Shown here: piece by piece, positions 1-9,447 of the stretch
Layout: each line of letters opens with the position of its first letter
How positions within the stretch are numbered: position 1 is the stretch's first letter
From: Pararge aegeria
Lineage: Eukaryota > Arthropoda > Insecta > Lepidoptera > Nymphalidae
Length of the DNA: 64,000 nucleotides
Assembly: GCF_905163445.1 (NCBI RefSeq)
Contig: NC_053194.1
Span: 15,728,921-15,792,920 of the forward strand
Reading direction: 5' to 3'
The notes under the pieces: generated by a model
Seen by the model: the letters and a program-made list of their open reading frames with translations, nothing else
What the model was told of the DNA's origin: nothing
Databases searched by the model: none
Position numbers and translations under genes: made by a program

Positions 1-480
1 TATCAAATGCAAAAAAGTGCATTAAAAAACCTGTAAAATATTTTACCAGTTTAATTTTCAACCTAAATACCATGTTTTTTATATAGCTTGAACTTTCATA
101 CAAACTTTCAGCGCGTAGCTAACAAGCATGTTTAGCCTATACGAAGCCATTTCGAAAATTGCGCAAAGAAGTTATATTTTTTTATCATGTCTGACTTGGA
201 ATTCTTGAGATTAAACCGGCCAAAAAAAACAAACTCGGTTTTATTTTTAGTGTAAATAGATCTAAACCACTCACTCTCCGCGACTGCTAACTTTCTATAC
301 TAACTAAGTATACTTACTATCCATACTTTGTCTGCGTATAAATTCTGTAAGATGACCTACATCTAAACTACTGACTCCCCGCAACATTGTCTGCGTATAA
401 CTTCTGCAAGGTTGCCTATACAAGTTATCTTCTGAAATTCTACAAAATATATTCCGACCCATCGCGTTGTATTGAGGTGG
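1..480. other. AT-rich stretch with a degenerate direct duplication
   Basis: No coding signal or recognised repeat is visible. Around 259-421 two related blocks occur: ATCTAAAC(C/T)ACT recurs 101 bases apart (about 260 and 361), and TTGTCTGCGTATAA recurs 59 bases apart (328 and 387). This fits an old tandem duplication whose second copy lost about 42 bases. The small open frame at 387-626 runs from this block into a SINE-C fragment and is not a gene. Confidence 0.4.
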
Positions 481-499
481 GTCAGATTAGTAAGGATTT

Positions 500-610
500 T
501 ATCAGACCAGCCCAGAGAAAATTCAGAAATTATAAATTCTCAAACTCCCTAGCTGGAGATCGAATCTGGGACCTCCCACCAAAGCGCTCACCAATACGCC
601 TGTCGTCGAA
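500..610 (-). repeat. SINE-C fragment (tRNA-like head)
   Basis: The plus strand shows GAGATCGAATCTGGGACCTC, the reverse complement of a B-box-type GGTTCGAATC, preceded by AGAAAATTCAGAAATTATAA. The same order is seen in the fuller SINE-C copies at 4850-5110 (minus) and 8105-8400 (plus). Only the head and proximal body remain. Confidence 0.6.
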
Positions 611-629
611 TTGTAGGCTTTATTAATGT

Positions 630-2210
630 CCCTTTGGCCTTGAGACTGGGTACTGATTCAGACCCACCGTGCTGTTTTAAGCCGGGTTGGCGGGCTTAGA
701 TCATAAACACTGAAGATTCTTATCAAGTGTTAGTGACCATAGAGGTCAGTGAAATGGTCACCTAACGGTCTACCGACTTATATCAACGTTTCTCATCAAA
801 TACAGCCGTTAATTCATATCCATTTATAAGGGAAAAGGAAGCAATTATTGCCTTATACTTACTAGCAAACACAAAAGGACAGCCATGGTGCATACTGACT
901 ACTGTTCAAATAACTGTCACTCAGATCTACTTTAACATTGGTTTTTGCAGCTTTAAGTATCAAAAAATATAAAGTCTGTAAAAGCTAGAAATAGCGAAAC
1001 CAAAATAACCAAATAATCACTCAACGCGGAATTTATTGATGACATTAAAACCAAAACTTTCACAATTAAATTTCACATAATTAATAGAGCAAAATATTAT
1101 TTTTGTGTGATCAAAAAATTACCTACATATTCATTAAAAAAAAATCTAACATCGCGTTTGTATTTTCTCTGAACTAACAAAATGTGCGTGTCTACATCGC
1201 AAGGTTATTTTTTTCACACCTTTGTTAGAGTTATAACTATTTCGATCGCTTCATAAATATCCAATACTCACTTCTCAAGTCAAACATAGCTAAGCCATTG
1301 AGTTGGTTTCAGGAAAGCTATTACCTCTCACTTCAGAAAATAAATAAATCAATTAGTAGTCAGTAATTGCAGTAGCACACAGTAATTTATAGTATAGTAG
1401 CTTAATGACAGCAGTATATAGATATTTGGTACGACTTTAAAAGAAGGAGGAAGTTATCAAAGCGGTTTTTTTTTGTTTCTTTAGGACATTTGGGAAACCC
1501 TTTTTTATCTGTGCGTAGGTGCTAATAAAAATACATAAACTCAGATTGGTTCTGAAGTAATTTCTCCAAATAAATTTAGTACTGTAGTTTTTAAATCTAT
1601 AAAACTTAAATGTCATCAGTACCTAAACGAAATTCCGCGTTTTTTTTGTAACTATTTAAGAACAGATTGCATAACCTATTTACAAAACATACTTGGACAC
1701 GAAACCATGTTAAAAAAAGAAAAAATTATAAAACATTATAAAGGGTAAAGTGATTAAGTTTGTATTTGTTAAAATTGCTCAATGTGCAGCAAAAATTTCA
1801 GCATTCTTTTTGCATGCCACTACTTATATTAAGTACTGTTTTATCGATTGAATAAGAATTGAGTGTCTTGAGAAATAAGAAGTATTAAATTTTACGATCT
1901 TTCTGACTAAAATGTTTGCTCCATGTGTGCCAGCACGATTCAATTTCTGTGCAAGTATTTATTTAATTAATTACGAGATATGCAGGATACGACTTCCACT
2001 TAGGTTTATTACATTAATAATTAAAAAAATCTATGGTAATAAATCTGCCAAATTTTATAGTCATAACTTTTTCTTAAAATATAACACTCTAATTCCAGAA
2101 CACACCTTTTCGTTCGATACGTATCTTGGAATAGATATTCAAAAATAGTCTTCCGATAATCTTGGGTAACATATAATACCCAAAAAGTACTATCAAATGC
2201 TACTCGTATC
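630..2210. other. AT-rich, no recognised element
   Basis: I see homopolymer runs and AT-rich text without a convincing open frame, splice-bounded exon or family repeat. The 78-codon frame at 1912-2148 lies in AT-rich sequence and has no family resemblance, so I do not call it. Confidence 0.4.
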
Positions 2211-2218
2211 TAACCTAA

Positions 2219-2640
2219 TTAGCTAGTTTTGATCCCCGACATAACTAAAACCCTGACCTCGCACCGTTTATCAAGATCGGCATCATCGATAAACACCCTG
2301 AGTGACCAGCAGTGTTCGTAGGGCGATCCCCTCAGTCGGCGGAACGGTCGCGGCACGATAGTGTCTCGCGTTTTCCTTTGCCTCGAACATGTGTACGTAA
2401 AAAAACTAAAATAATTGTCGATGACTGCGTGAATGGTTTTACATTCGAGATTTAAACGGACGGTTTTAAAGTGCGAAATAAAGGCGGGAAAGTGCACAGA
2501 TTAAAACGAAAATGACTTGATTGTGAACAGTCTATTTTTTTAAATCTCAGTGTCAGTGTATAGTGAAATAAAGTGTTAATTTATGCATTTAAATATAAAA
2601 TAATAAAAAATGTTATGGTGAGGGTAAGGTAATGTAAGAT
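2219..2640 (+). promoter_or_regulatory. GC-richer unique patch, possible promoter or 5' UTR
   Basis: This patch is less AT-rich than its surroundings and shares nothing with the window's repeat families. It holds CCCCTCAGTCGGCGGAACGG, which contains an insect Inr-like TCAGT and a CGGAACGG block resembling part of an MTE. CTCAGTGTCAGTG follows near 2547, then a GT-rich stretch (GAGGGTAAGGTAATG, about 2620) that could hold a splice donor. Spacing between Inr-like and downstream elements is not canonical. A non-coding first exon of a plus-strand gene is possible but unproven. Confidence 0.2.
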
Positions 2641-3009
2641 GATCCAAAAACGAAAATTAAAAAAAAGTCATCGTAACTAATCGTAAAGATAATCTTAAAA
2701 ATAAATGGATTTTACTTTGCTGAGGTTTTGCTTGATCCAAGCTGATAAATAATTTAATTCTGAATTTTTAAATTAATCATAGTGATTGATTTATTTTATT
2801 TCAATACATTTCTTCGATTGGCGGCAAACGTAGACCTTATCATGATCCAAATCAATTGTTTTAATAATTAAATAAATAAGATAAGTAAGCCTACAAATAG
2901 TCTTAAAATAATTATTACTAGCTTTTGGCAGCGACTTCGAGTTTTTTTTTTAAATACTGGTTTTTAAAAATCCCGCATTTTATCCAACCCGGGATAAAAT
3001 GGCCGTGAC

Positions 3010-3105
3010 CACACATGCTACACGTACAGGGTTTAGGCGGTAGCCAAGCCACGCTGGCTAGACTTCACACCTCGTTGAGAACACATGTTATAAACAGGTT
3101 TACAT
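3010..3105 (-). repeat. SINE-A fragment
   Basis: TAGCCAAGCCACGCTGGCTA, then ACTTCACACCTCGTTGAGAACA, match the distal body of minus-strand SINE-A copies such as the one at 36525-36700. The B-box head is missing. The bases on either side are AT-rich and unassigned. Confidence 0.5.
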
Positions 3106-3284
3106 ACTTTAATGTTATACCAATTACATAATATATTATTAGACAGAATCGACTTAGTCAAGCATCGTTGACTTAATCCTTGTTTTATAGAGCGTGAAGC
3201 CAGATTTTGTCAAGGCAGTTTACAAACGAGCTAGTCAACACTTTGGAGTGTCCACTAATCTTGGATAATATAAAAGAATATATT

Positions 3285-3600
3285 GACTGACTCATTGTAA
3301 CTCCGCCGTGTACTCCGGCAGATCAGAATACAGTTGTCATCACCATTCCTCTTCCCGCGGGTTCTGTACGAGGCGACTAAAGGAATGTAACTGAGAACGG
3401 ACAACAGCGTCCTCTGTGCTACTACTACCAGAACCATATGCGATCACAAATCCGTCTGCCCAGCGTGGTGATCATGGGCAAACCCACCCGTGGTGGGTGA
3501 GAAAGGACTTGAGTCGTCCAGCGGACTGTTGGCGTTAAGTCCTCCAGCGGACTGTAATAGAGTATTGTTGAAGCCAACGGTCAGTCCAAACAGCGGAAGA
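3285..3600 (+). repeat. Interspersed repeat F
   Basis: The block runs from GATCAGAATACAGTTGTCAT through GTACGAGGCGACTAAAGGAA and CCTCTGTGCTACTACTACCA to CCCAGCGTGGTGATCATGGG. Three other copies occur at 33395-33560 (plus), 49770-49925 (minus) and 60945-61110 (plus). The 3' part has a local duplication of GTC(G/C)TCCAGCGGACTG. The class is unknown; the 60945 copy directly follows an RTE tail, so an association with LINE 3' ends is possible. Confidence 0.6.
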
Positions 3601-3734
3601 TATAAACATTAGATGTGTACCATGAAATAATTAAAATGTTCGTGATGTTCGTGATTTTAACTAATTGCGATAAAAACCTTACTTAGCGATCAGTACTATT
3701 TGTTACTATTATTAAAAAATACATTCACATGGCG

Positions 3735-4200
3735 TCATTATTGGTACAGCTTCTTCTTGCGGTGCCTCTGCGACTAGCGAAGGTTGGCAGTCAGCTTTGC
3801 AAATTCTTGTCTATTCTTCGATGTTACGAAGCCTTTTCCTTCAACCAACGCCTCTTCTTCGTCACTGATACCATCAGAATATGTTGAAGGGGCGCATATC
3901 TCTCGTGCCTTAGCACGTTGCCCCAGATATGAAACTTTCCTGACCTTGATGGTGTACAAAAGTTCGCGTCATTGGTTGACGCGTCACAGAACTTCCTCAT
4001 TGAGTACTTTGCGAGTCCAACTTATGGCCAACATACGGCTAAATGCCCACATCTCAAATGCATCGTTGCAGGCTGCGTTTCCTGATTTCTTCTTTAATAG
4101 TCCTAGCCTCGCATCCGTATAGCAGTATGGGCCAGAAGTATAGTAGTATGTATTGGTATAATGGCGTGATTACAGGAGCACAGGGCCATGTTATCTAGAT
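3735..4200 (-). pseudogene. RTE-type LINE, C-terminal fragment
   Basis: On the minus strand, with frame changes, I read LLYGCEAR, then DAFEMWAFSRMLAISWT, NEEVL, then HERYAPLQHILM and KKRRLVEGK. This order (LLYGCE, FEMWxxRRMLxISWT, NEEVL, GKxxGKRxxGRR) is typical of the C-terminal region of RTE-class non-LTR retrotransposons. Several frameshifts and a stop after LQRCI show it is dead. The plus-strand frame at 3784-4122 is its antisense shadow. Confidence 0.75.
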
Positions 4201-4454
4201 ACAACACAGGTCGAGCTCTGAAGCACTTTTTTTTGTTCGTTCCTTTTTCCCCCGAAGTGATGGCCGGAGACTTTTCTAGAACGGTACTTGCTATTTAGCT
4301 CAGTTATTGTATTTGCTCTGTTTTGTGTATTCGCATACATTTGAAGTGCAGATTAGTCATTCGGTTTACATTCATTTATACACTACTTTCGCATGACTTC
4401 TAATTACCTACATATTTGTCTAACTTATTTTATAATACTTATAATAATGAATTA

Positions 4455-4460
4455 TAATTA

Positions 4461-4498
<38 letters not shown>

Positions 4499-4502
4499 TA
4501 TT
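4455..4502. repeat. (TA)n microsatellite
   Basis: An uninterrupted alternating TA tract lies in a wider TTATAA-rich stretch. Confidence 0.9.
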
Positions 4503-4800
4503 TGTTGGCAGTACTTTGTGCATCTGTTTTATTTTTTGATTGCAAAAATTCGCAGAGTTTAAACGTTGTGACAGAACTCGTCGGGGGAAGTTCTACCGCC
4601 GTGTTTATTTTTGTAACAAAACCCTCTATTGCATTGCTCTGTTCTGGTCTGAAGGGCGTGGTTGTCTCTCTCTTCTTCTATAACATAACACCAACGCCTA
4701 AGGTTGATACACTGCAGCACTTTATAGGACGCGTTCCTTGTTCCCCCTTCAAAGTGTGGCTCTGTTTAGGGGCGACAGTTTTCCACTGATTATCTGCGTG
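4503..4800. repeat. Probable interspersed repeat of unknown class
   Basis: Phrases such as GGTCTGAAGGGCGTGGTTG and AAAGTGTGGCTCTGTTTAGG look like a common lepidopteran dispersed repeat. No second copy lies in this window to confirm it. The 95-codon plus-strand frame (4502-4789) starts at TTG inside it and has no recognisable domain. Confidence 0.3.
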
Positions 4801-4849
4801 GCCCATAAATGAATTATTACTATAAAAAAAGTATTTTTTCCTTTATTAC

Positions 4850-5110
4850 AAACCTAGTGATAAGTGCAGTCTTAGATGGTAGCGGGCTAACCTGTTAGGG
4901 AGTATTGCAGTTTCCACGCAACATCGCACCGGAACACTAAATCGCTTAGCGGCACGTCTTTGCCGGTAATGTGGTAACTAGCCACGGTCAAAGACACAGA
5001 TAACACCAGAGAAAATTCAGAAATTATAAATTCCCAATTTTTCCCTGCCGAGAATTGAACCCGGGACCTCCTATTTAAATTCAAAGCGTTCACTGTAGCA
5101 GCAGGGAGGT
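4850..5110 (-). repeat. SINE-C copy
   Basis: This is a near full-length minus-strand copy: GTAGCGGGCTAACCTGTTAGG, CGGCACGTCTTTGCCGGTAA, GTGGTAACTAGCCACGG, GAGAAAATTCAGAAATTATA and the reversed B box GAATTGAACCCGGGACCTCC. It abuts a LINE-D tail at about 5115. Confidence 0.75.
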
Positions 5111-5114
5111 AGTA

Positions 5115-5390
5115 AAGTGATTGAATGAATGAATATACATACTTTTATTGCACACCACAAAAAGTACAAAGAACAAAAAGAAAAGTATAACAAAACAACG
5201 TATACAATTTGGCGGCCTTATCGCTACATAGCAATTTTTTCCAGGCAACCAATGGCGAAGATAAAAAACAGTTACAGAAAAAAGTTAGGTGGTGCAATAA
5301 ATACATATACCCATAAAATACATATTTCATTACTTAAATTGTATATAAATATAAATTGTATATACTGAATGCGCCAAAAACACGAAAAAT
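5115..5390 (-). mobile_element. LINE-D 3' UTR
   Basis: Reading from the plus side: (GAAT)n, then CATACTTTTATTGCACACC (reverse of a poly-A-signal tail), then GGCGGCCTTATCGCTACATA and CCAGGCAACCAATGGCG. This is the antisense of the LINE-D tail seen at 27825-27965 (plus). No coding part remains. Confidence 0.7.
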
Positions 5391-5880
5391 ACATTTACAT
5401 GGCGTTATATTTTTCTGTGTGCTCCACACAAATGTTGTGAATCAAAATATCAATGCCATAATATGAACAAATGCCGCTCTATCATCCTGTATGTCCTTTG
5501 CTTGCCAAGTTTCTATTCCAAATAAACAAGAACGCCATGATATCTACCCAGCGTAGGTAGGTCAAAGGTATTGATTTAAACCATTCTATCAACAAATAGT
5601 TGAGTAAACACCACAGAACAAATTACATCTCTACAAACAATTAAAGTGTCTGTTTTTTAGGATTCCGTTCCTCAAAAGTAGAGTCGCTACAAACAGACGG
5701 ACATGACGTTTCAGAAGTGCTTAAGTATATTTAGGTGTCTTTGTAATAAATGGCGCTATATTATTAATAGAAAAATTTGGTCACCCACACTATTACGACC
5801 GCTCTATCGTTGTTTAAATTCGATGATTGACGTACGATTATGATTGGATCATAAATGTAAAGTTTTCAGTAGGTACAGGG

Positions 5881-5919
5881 AAAAATCTACGGGCATAATA
5901 TTTATGCCCGTAGATTTTT
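5881..5919. repeat. Perfect fold-back palindrome, 18-bp arms
   Basis: Arm 5881-5898 (AAAAATCTACGGGCATAA) is exactly the reverse complement of 5902-5919, with 3 bases between. It is not part of the SINE-A that follows. Confidence 0.95.
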
Positions 5920-5934
5920 ACAAATTTCTTAGTT

Positions 5935-6485
5935 CAACGGATATACAACTAGGTCAGTTAAGCGGTTATAGCCCCGTGGGCAGGACTTTGACTTCACTTT
6001 CGGGGGGGGGCGAGTTCGAATCCCAACCTATAACTTTCCTAAGTTATGTGCGTTTTTCCAGCAATTAAAATATCACGTGCTTCAACGGTGAAGTGACGAA
6101 AACATCGCGAGGAAACCTGCATGCCTGAGAGTTCTCCATAACGTTCTCAAAGGCGTGTGCGAAGAAAAACAGCGTGAGGAAACCTACATGCCTGAGAGTT
6201 CTCCATAACGTTCTCAAAGGCGTGTGTGAAGTAAAATATCGTGAGGAAACCTGCATGCCTGAGAGTTCTTGATAACGTTCTCAAAGGCGTGTGTGAATTA
6301 AAATATCGTCAGGAAACCTGCATCCCTTAGAGTTCTCGATAACTTTCTCAAAGGCGTGTGCATAGAAAAACAGCGTGAAGAAACCTGCATGCCTGAGAGT
6401 ACTCCATAACGTTCTCAAAGGCGTGTGAAGTCTACCGATCAGCATTTAACCAGCGTGGTGCTACGGTCTTAAACCTTTTCATGCT
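5935..6485 (+). repeat. SINE-A copy with an internal 67-bp tandem expansion
   Basis: The tRNA-like head holds an A-box-like TATAGCCCCGTGGGC and the B box GAGTTCGAATCCC (about 6010). The body normally has one GAGGAAACCTGCATGCCTGAG block. Here the 67-bp unit starting GGAAACCTGCATG recurs at 6111, 6178, 6245, 6312 and 6379, each ending CTCAAAGGCGTGTG, after which the element resumes with its usual 3' half. The minus-strand frame at 6065-6256 is a by-product of the array. Confidence 0.85.
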
Positions 6486-6889
6486 GAGAGTAGACCGTTA
6501 GTTTATTATTACATCAGTCACTGGTTTACTTGTTAAGTCAAACTGGAAACTCAAAACTTTCTCTCAGCAAGTATTAAGCCTACGCTATCATTATTTTGCT
6601 AGAAAAACCAAAGTAGGTAAGTGCTTTCGCCCAGTAGTTAATGAGCTCTGAAAAACCACTACTTTGAAAATTTAAACACGCTTCGGAAACATGAAAACTG
6701 GACTAGTGTATAAAAAATGTTTCGAGTTTATTCTAATTAATAGTTTTTACTCGTAGTACTGAACTAGGCTTTTGGTTGAAAAACTCTGAACATTCATAAA
6801 TCAAATCAAATATTATTTTACATTTTTTGAAAGTTGGTATCACACTATACACATCCTGAACGTCGACATTGACTTTAAGAGGTTTAAAC

Positions 6890-7015
6890 CTAATCAAAAT
6901 TCCCTAATGTGATGAAAATCGACAAAGCCCGCCCGTGATCTTAAATCTGTCTTTCCTATCTGGATATTGGGAGGTGTTTTCCCAGCAGTGGGACGTTAAT
7001 AGCTAAGAATGATGA
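6890..7015 (+). mobile_element. LINE 3' tail (RTE-like)
   Basis: GGGAGGTGTTTTCCCAGCAG, TGGGACGTTAATAG, then AATGATGACG is the usual closing sequence of an RTE-like LINE (CCCAGCAGTGGGA followed by a TGATGA-type tail). No coding sequence precedes it. Confidence 0.5.
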
Positions 7016-7384
7016 CGTTTCGGTATATATATAACTATTGTATAGCGGAGATCGAAGCAGTTTTAAATATTTTATATTCAGTAACTTTCAATAAGAATCT
7101 TTTTGTTTGATTCTCGTGAAAAAGAAAACATTGAGTGAAATTCTCGCATTGCTTATGATTAATTCTAATTTAAAACCGGCCGGAGCAGCGTTTATTTTTG
7201 GATGCAACAAATAATAAATTCTAAAGTAAACGACCGGTGACATTTTGGCGGAAAAACGATTTTCTTTTTGCGCTGTACTAAAATAAATGTCCCCGTTAAT
7301 GTTTATTTGAATAGTTTTGCAGATTTTACGTTTCTGTTTTAAGTTGGAGTAATTTAATTCAGATTTCATCGAAAGTCAATCTTC

Positions 7385-7775
7385 TTCGTCTTGGTCGTAA
7401 CACTCTTGCCGGAGTAGTCGTGGTCATAGCGGTGGGACATTGTTTGTGGCAGTTGTTACTCGCCTCACGATCATTCGCCACTTCTCCCTATTTGCAGATA
7501 ATCTGGTAAACTCATGCAAAGGACCTCCCACTGAAGATTTGACCTGATCGGTCCATCGCATGGGTTATCTACCTTCTTCTACCTTGCCCTGCACAACAAG
7601 GCGTTCTATAGATTTGTATCTCTCCGGAAGACGTGTCCGAAGAATTTTAATATGCACTAATGTTGAAAGACGTTCCTTGATGTCGAGTTCTCTGATAATG
7701 GAAATATTGGTGCGTAATTCGTTCCATGAGACTCCAAGCATACGTCTCCAACACCACATCTCTAAAGCATCAATA
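7385..7775 (-). pseudogene. RTE-type LINE, C-terminal fragment
   Basis: The minus strand encodes MWCWRRMLGVSWNELRTN followed by LSTLVHIKILR and further text whose antisense (GATTTGACCTGATCGGTCC) corresponds to a WTDQVKS-like stretch. FxMWCWRRML(x)ISW is the hallmark C-terminal motif of RTE-class elements. The minus frame at 7565-7759 is the readable part; both ends are decayed. A LINE-D tail in the same orientation lies just beyond, at 7855. Confidence 0.75.
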
Positions 7776-7854
7776 ATTAAGTTGGAGTAATTCAGATTTC
7801 ATCAAAAGTCAAATGACCCATTTATTAATCATGTGGCGACCACGCAATTTAATT

Positions 7855-7995
7855 TTATTTCAAATAACTTTATTGCATACAAACGGATATAAAGTACAGG
7901 ATGAAATAATCATAATTAAAAAGCGACCTTTTCAGTAATAGTGATCTCTTCCAGGCTACCTTTGCTAACGGAGCCGGTGAGACACTTCAGAGGCG
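7855..7995 (-). mobile_element. LINE-D 3' UTR
   Basis: AATAACTTTATTGCATACAA, then GCGACCTTTTCAGTAATAGTG and TTCCAGGCTACCTTTG is the antisense LINE-D tail, more diverged than the 5115 copy. Confidence 0.6.
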
Positions 7996-8104
7996 GAAGT
8001 TAGCAATAATTCAAACATATACACACTAACTAATAACTATATGCTAGATAATAAATAAAATAATAAAGATAAACATAATACAGAACACATACATACTAGT
8101 TTTT

Positions 8105-8400
8105 TGAAGACCTACCGGGCGCAACGGTGAGCGCTGTGAATTTAAGTAGGAGGTCCCAGGTTCGAATCCAGGCAGGGGGAAATTTTCAATTTCTGAATTT
8201 TCTTTGGTCTGGTATGGTGGAAGGCTTTGGCCGTGGCTAGTTAACAACCTACCGACAAAGACGTGCCGTTAAGCGCTTTAGTGTTCCGGTGCGATTTCGC
8301 TTAGAAACCCTACACTACGCCCTAACAGGTTAGCCCCCTACCATACTAGACTGCATCATCACCAGGTGAGATTACAGTAAAAGGCTAACTTGTAGTGGAA
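8105..8400 (+). repeat. SINE-C copy, near complete
   Basis: Head: CCGGGCGCAACGGTGAGCGC, then the B box CCCAGGTTCGAATCCAGGC (about 8155). Body: AAGGCTTTGGCCGTGGCTAG, ACAAAGACGTGCCGTTAAGC, and 3' GGTGAGATTACAGTAAAAGG. This is the best reference copy of SINE-C in the window. The minus frame at 8044-8247 is its shadow. Confidence 0.8.
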
Positions 8401-8824
8401 AAAAAATAGTAACAGTAAGGAGAGAAAAAAATAAATAAAAACAAGTGAACAATTTATAATTCCATAAACTCGGCCTGATTTCAATTTCGTTCTTAAATTT
8501 CCTAACTTATTAGATACCTTATGAGGAGTTCACGGTGAGCCTGTAATATGTAGCAGGATACATTTTCATACAGTTCATTGGTATTCCAACAATAATATAT
8601 TATGTAGAAATTCATTAAAACCAAGTTAAATAAACTTAGGACGTGAGTAGCAAACGAAATTATTTTCCAACAAAACTATACCGTATTCAGTTACTAACTA
8701 GATATTAAACTAAAACTCTCTTACAAAAAAGTTCTTTAATTACGTTTGATCTTTATACAAATATCGTCATAGTTCGCAAAATAATATTTAACGTTATGAT
8801 CAAAAATTAAACTATAATTTTGTT

Positions 8825-8875
8825 AATACAAGAGAGAAAGAAAGAGTAAGAGCGAGAGAAAGAGAAAGAATTTTA
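8825..8875. repeat. GA-rich simple repeat
   Basis: An imperfect (AGAGAA)n purine tract follows ACAAGAGAGAAAG. Neighbouring sequence (8400-9440) is AT-rich and otherwise unassigned. Confidence 0.8.
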
Positions 8876-9447
8876 GTTTGATATTTTAGTTCGGTTCCAA
8901 ATTACAATGCTCCTTGACTGAAATATTATAGAAAACTAATAATTTTTTGATTAAATAAGCATAGTTTGTTTTCTTAATAAATACTTTTTAAAAGTAAAAA
9001 ATAAAGTACGTGGTGGGATTACCGATTATTTTTATTTTTGTTGATTATTTTATGGTGTTAAAAAAAGTTAAATAAATGTTAAAATGCAAAAGCGCAGTAC
9101 AAGAATATTTAAGCCGCGGTTCAGTTTGCAAAGTTCAGAAATTGAATTCGGTCATATCACGCTCATGAGTTTTAAGTCCTAAAACTTATGAGAGTATCCG
9201 AAGTTATTTCTTAAATGCAGTGTTCGGTAGTAACGAGTCTTAACCTGATAATCTCTTAGCGTCCTAGCTAGTTGAGACTTCAAACGAGAGCACGTGATCG
9301 GAAAACCAAAGCTAAAACTACATCTCTGTTTTCTGTGGAGCTCTATGACTTATTAGTGTTTTCCACGGATCACCGACCAAAGTATACTTAGGTATAGAAT
9401 GCTCTCCATATTTTCTAACTTGTCTTCTCATGTAAACAATATATTAA

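Noticed and set aside
4502..4789. 95-codon plus-strand frame
   Set aside because: It starts at TTG, lies in what looks like a dispersed repeat, and has no recognisable domain.
9080..9330. Promoter upstream of the LINE (TATTTAA then TCAGTTT)
   Set aside because: The TATA-like to Inr-like spacing is only about 17 bases, too short, and the LINE is 5'-truncated, so its own promoter would be absent.
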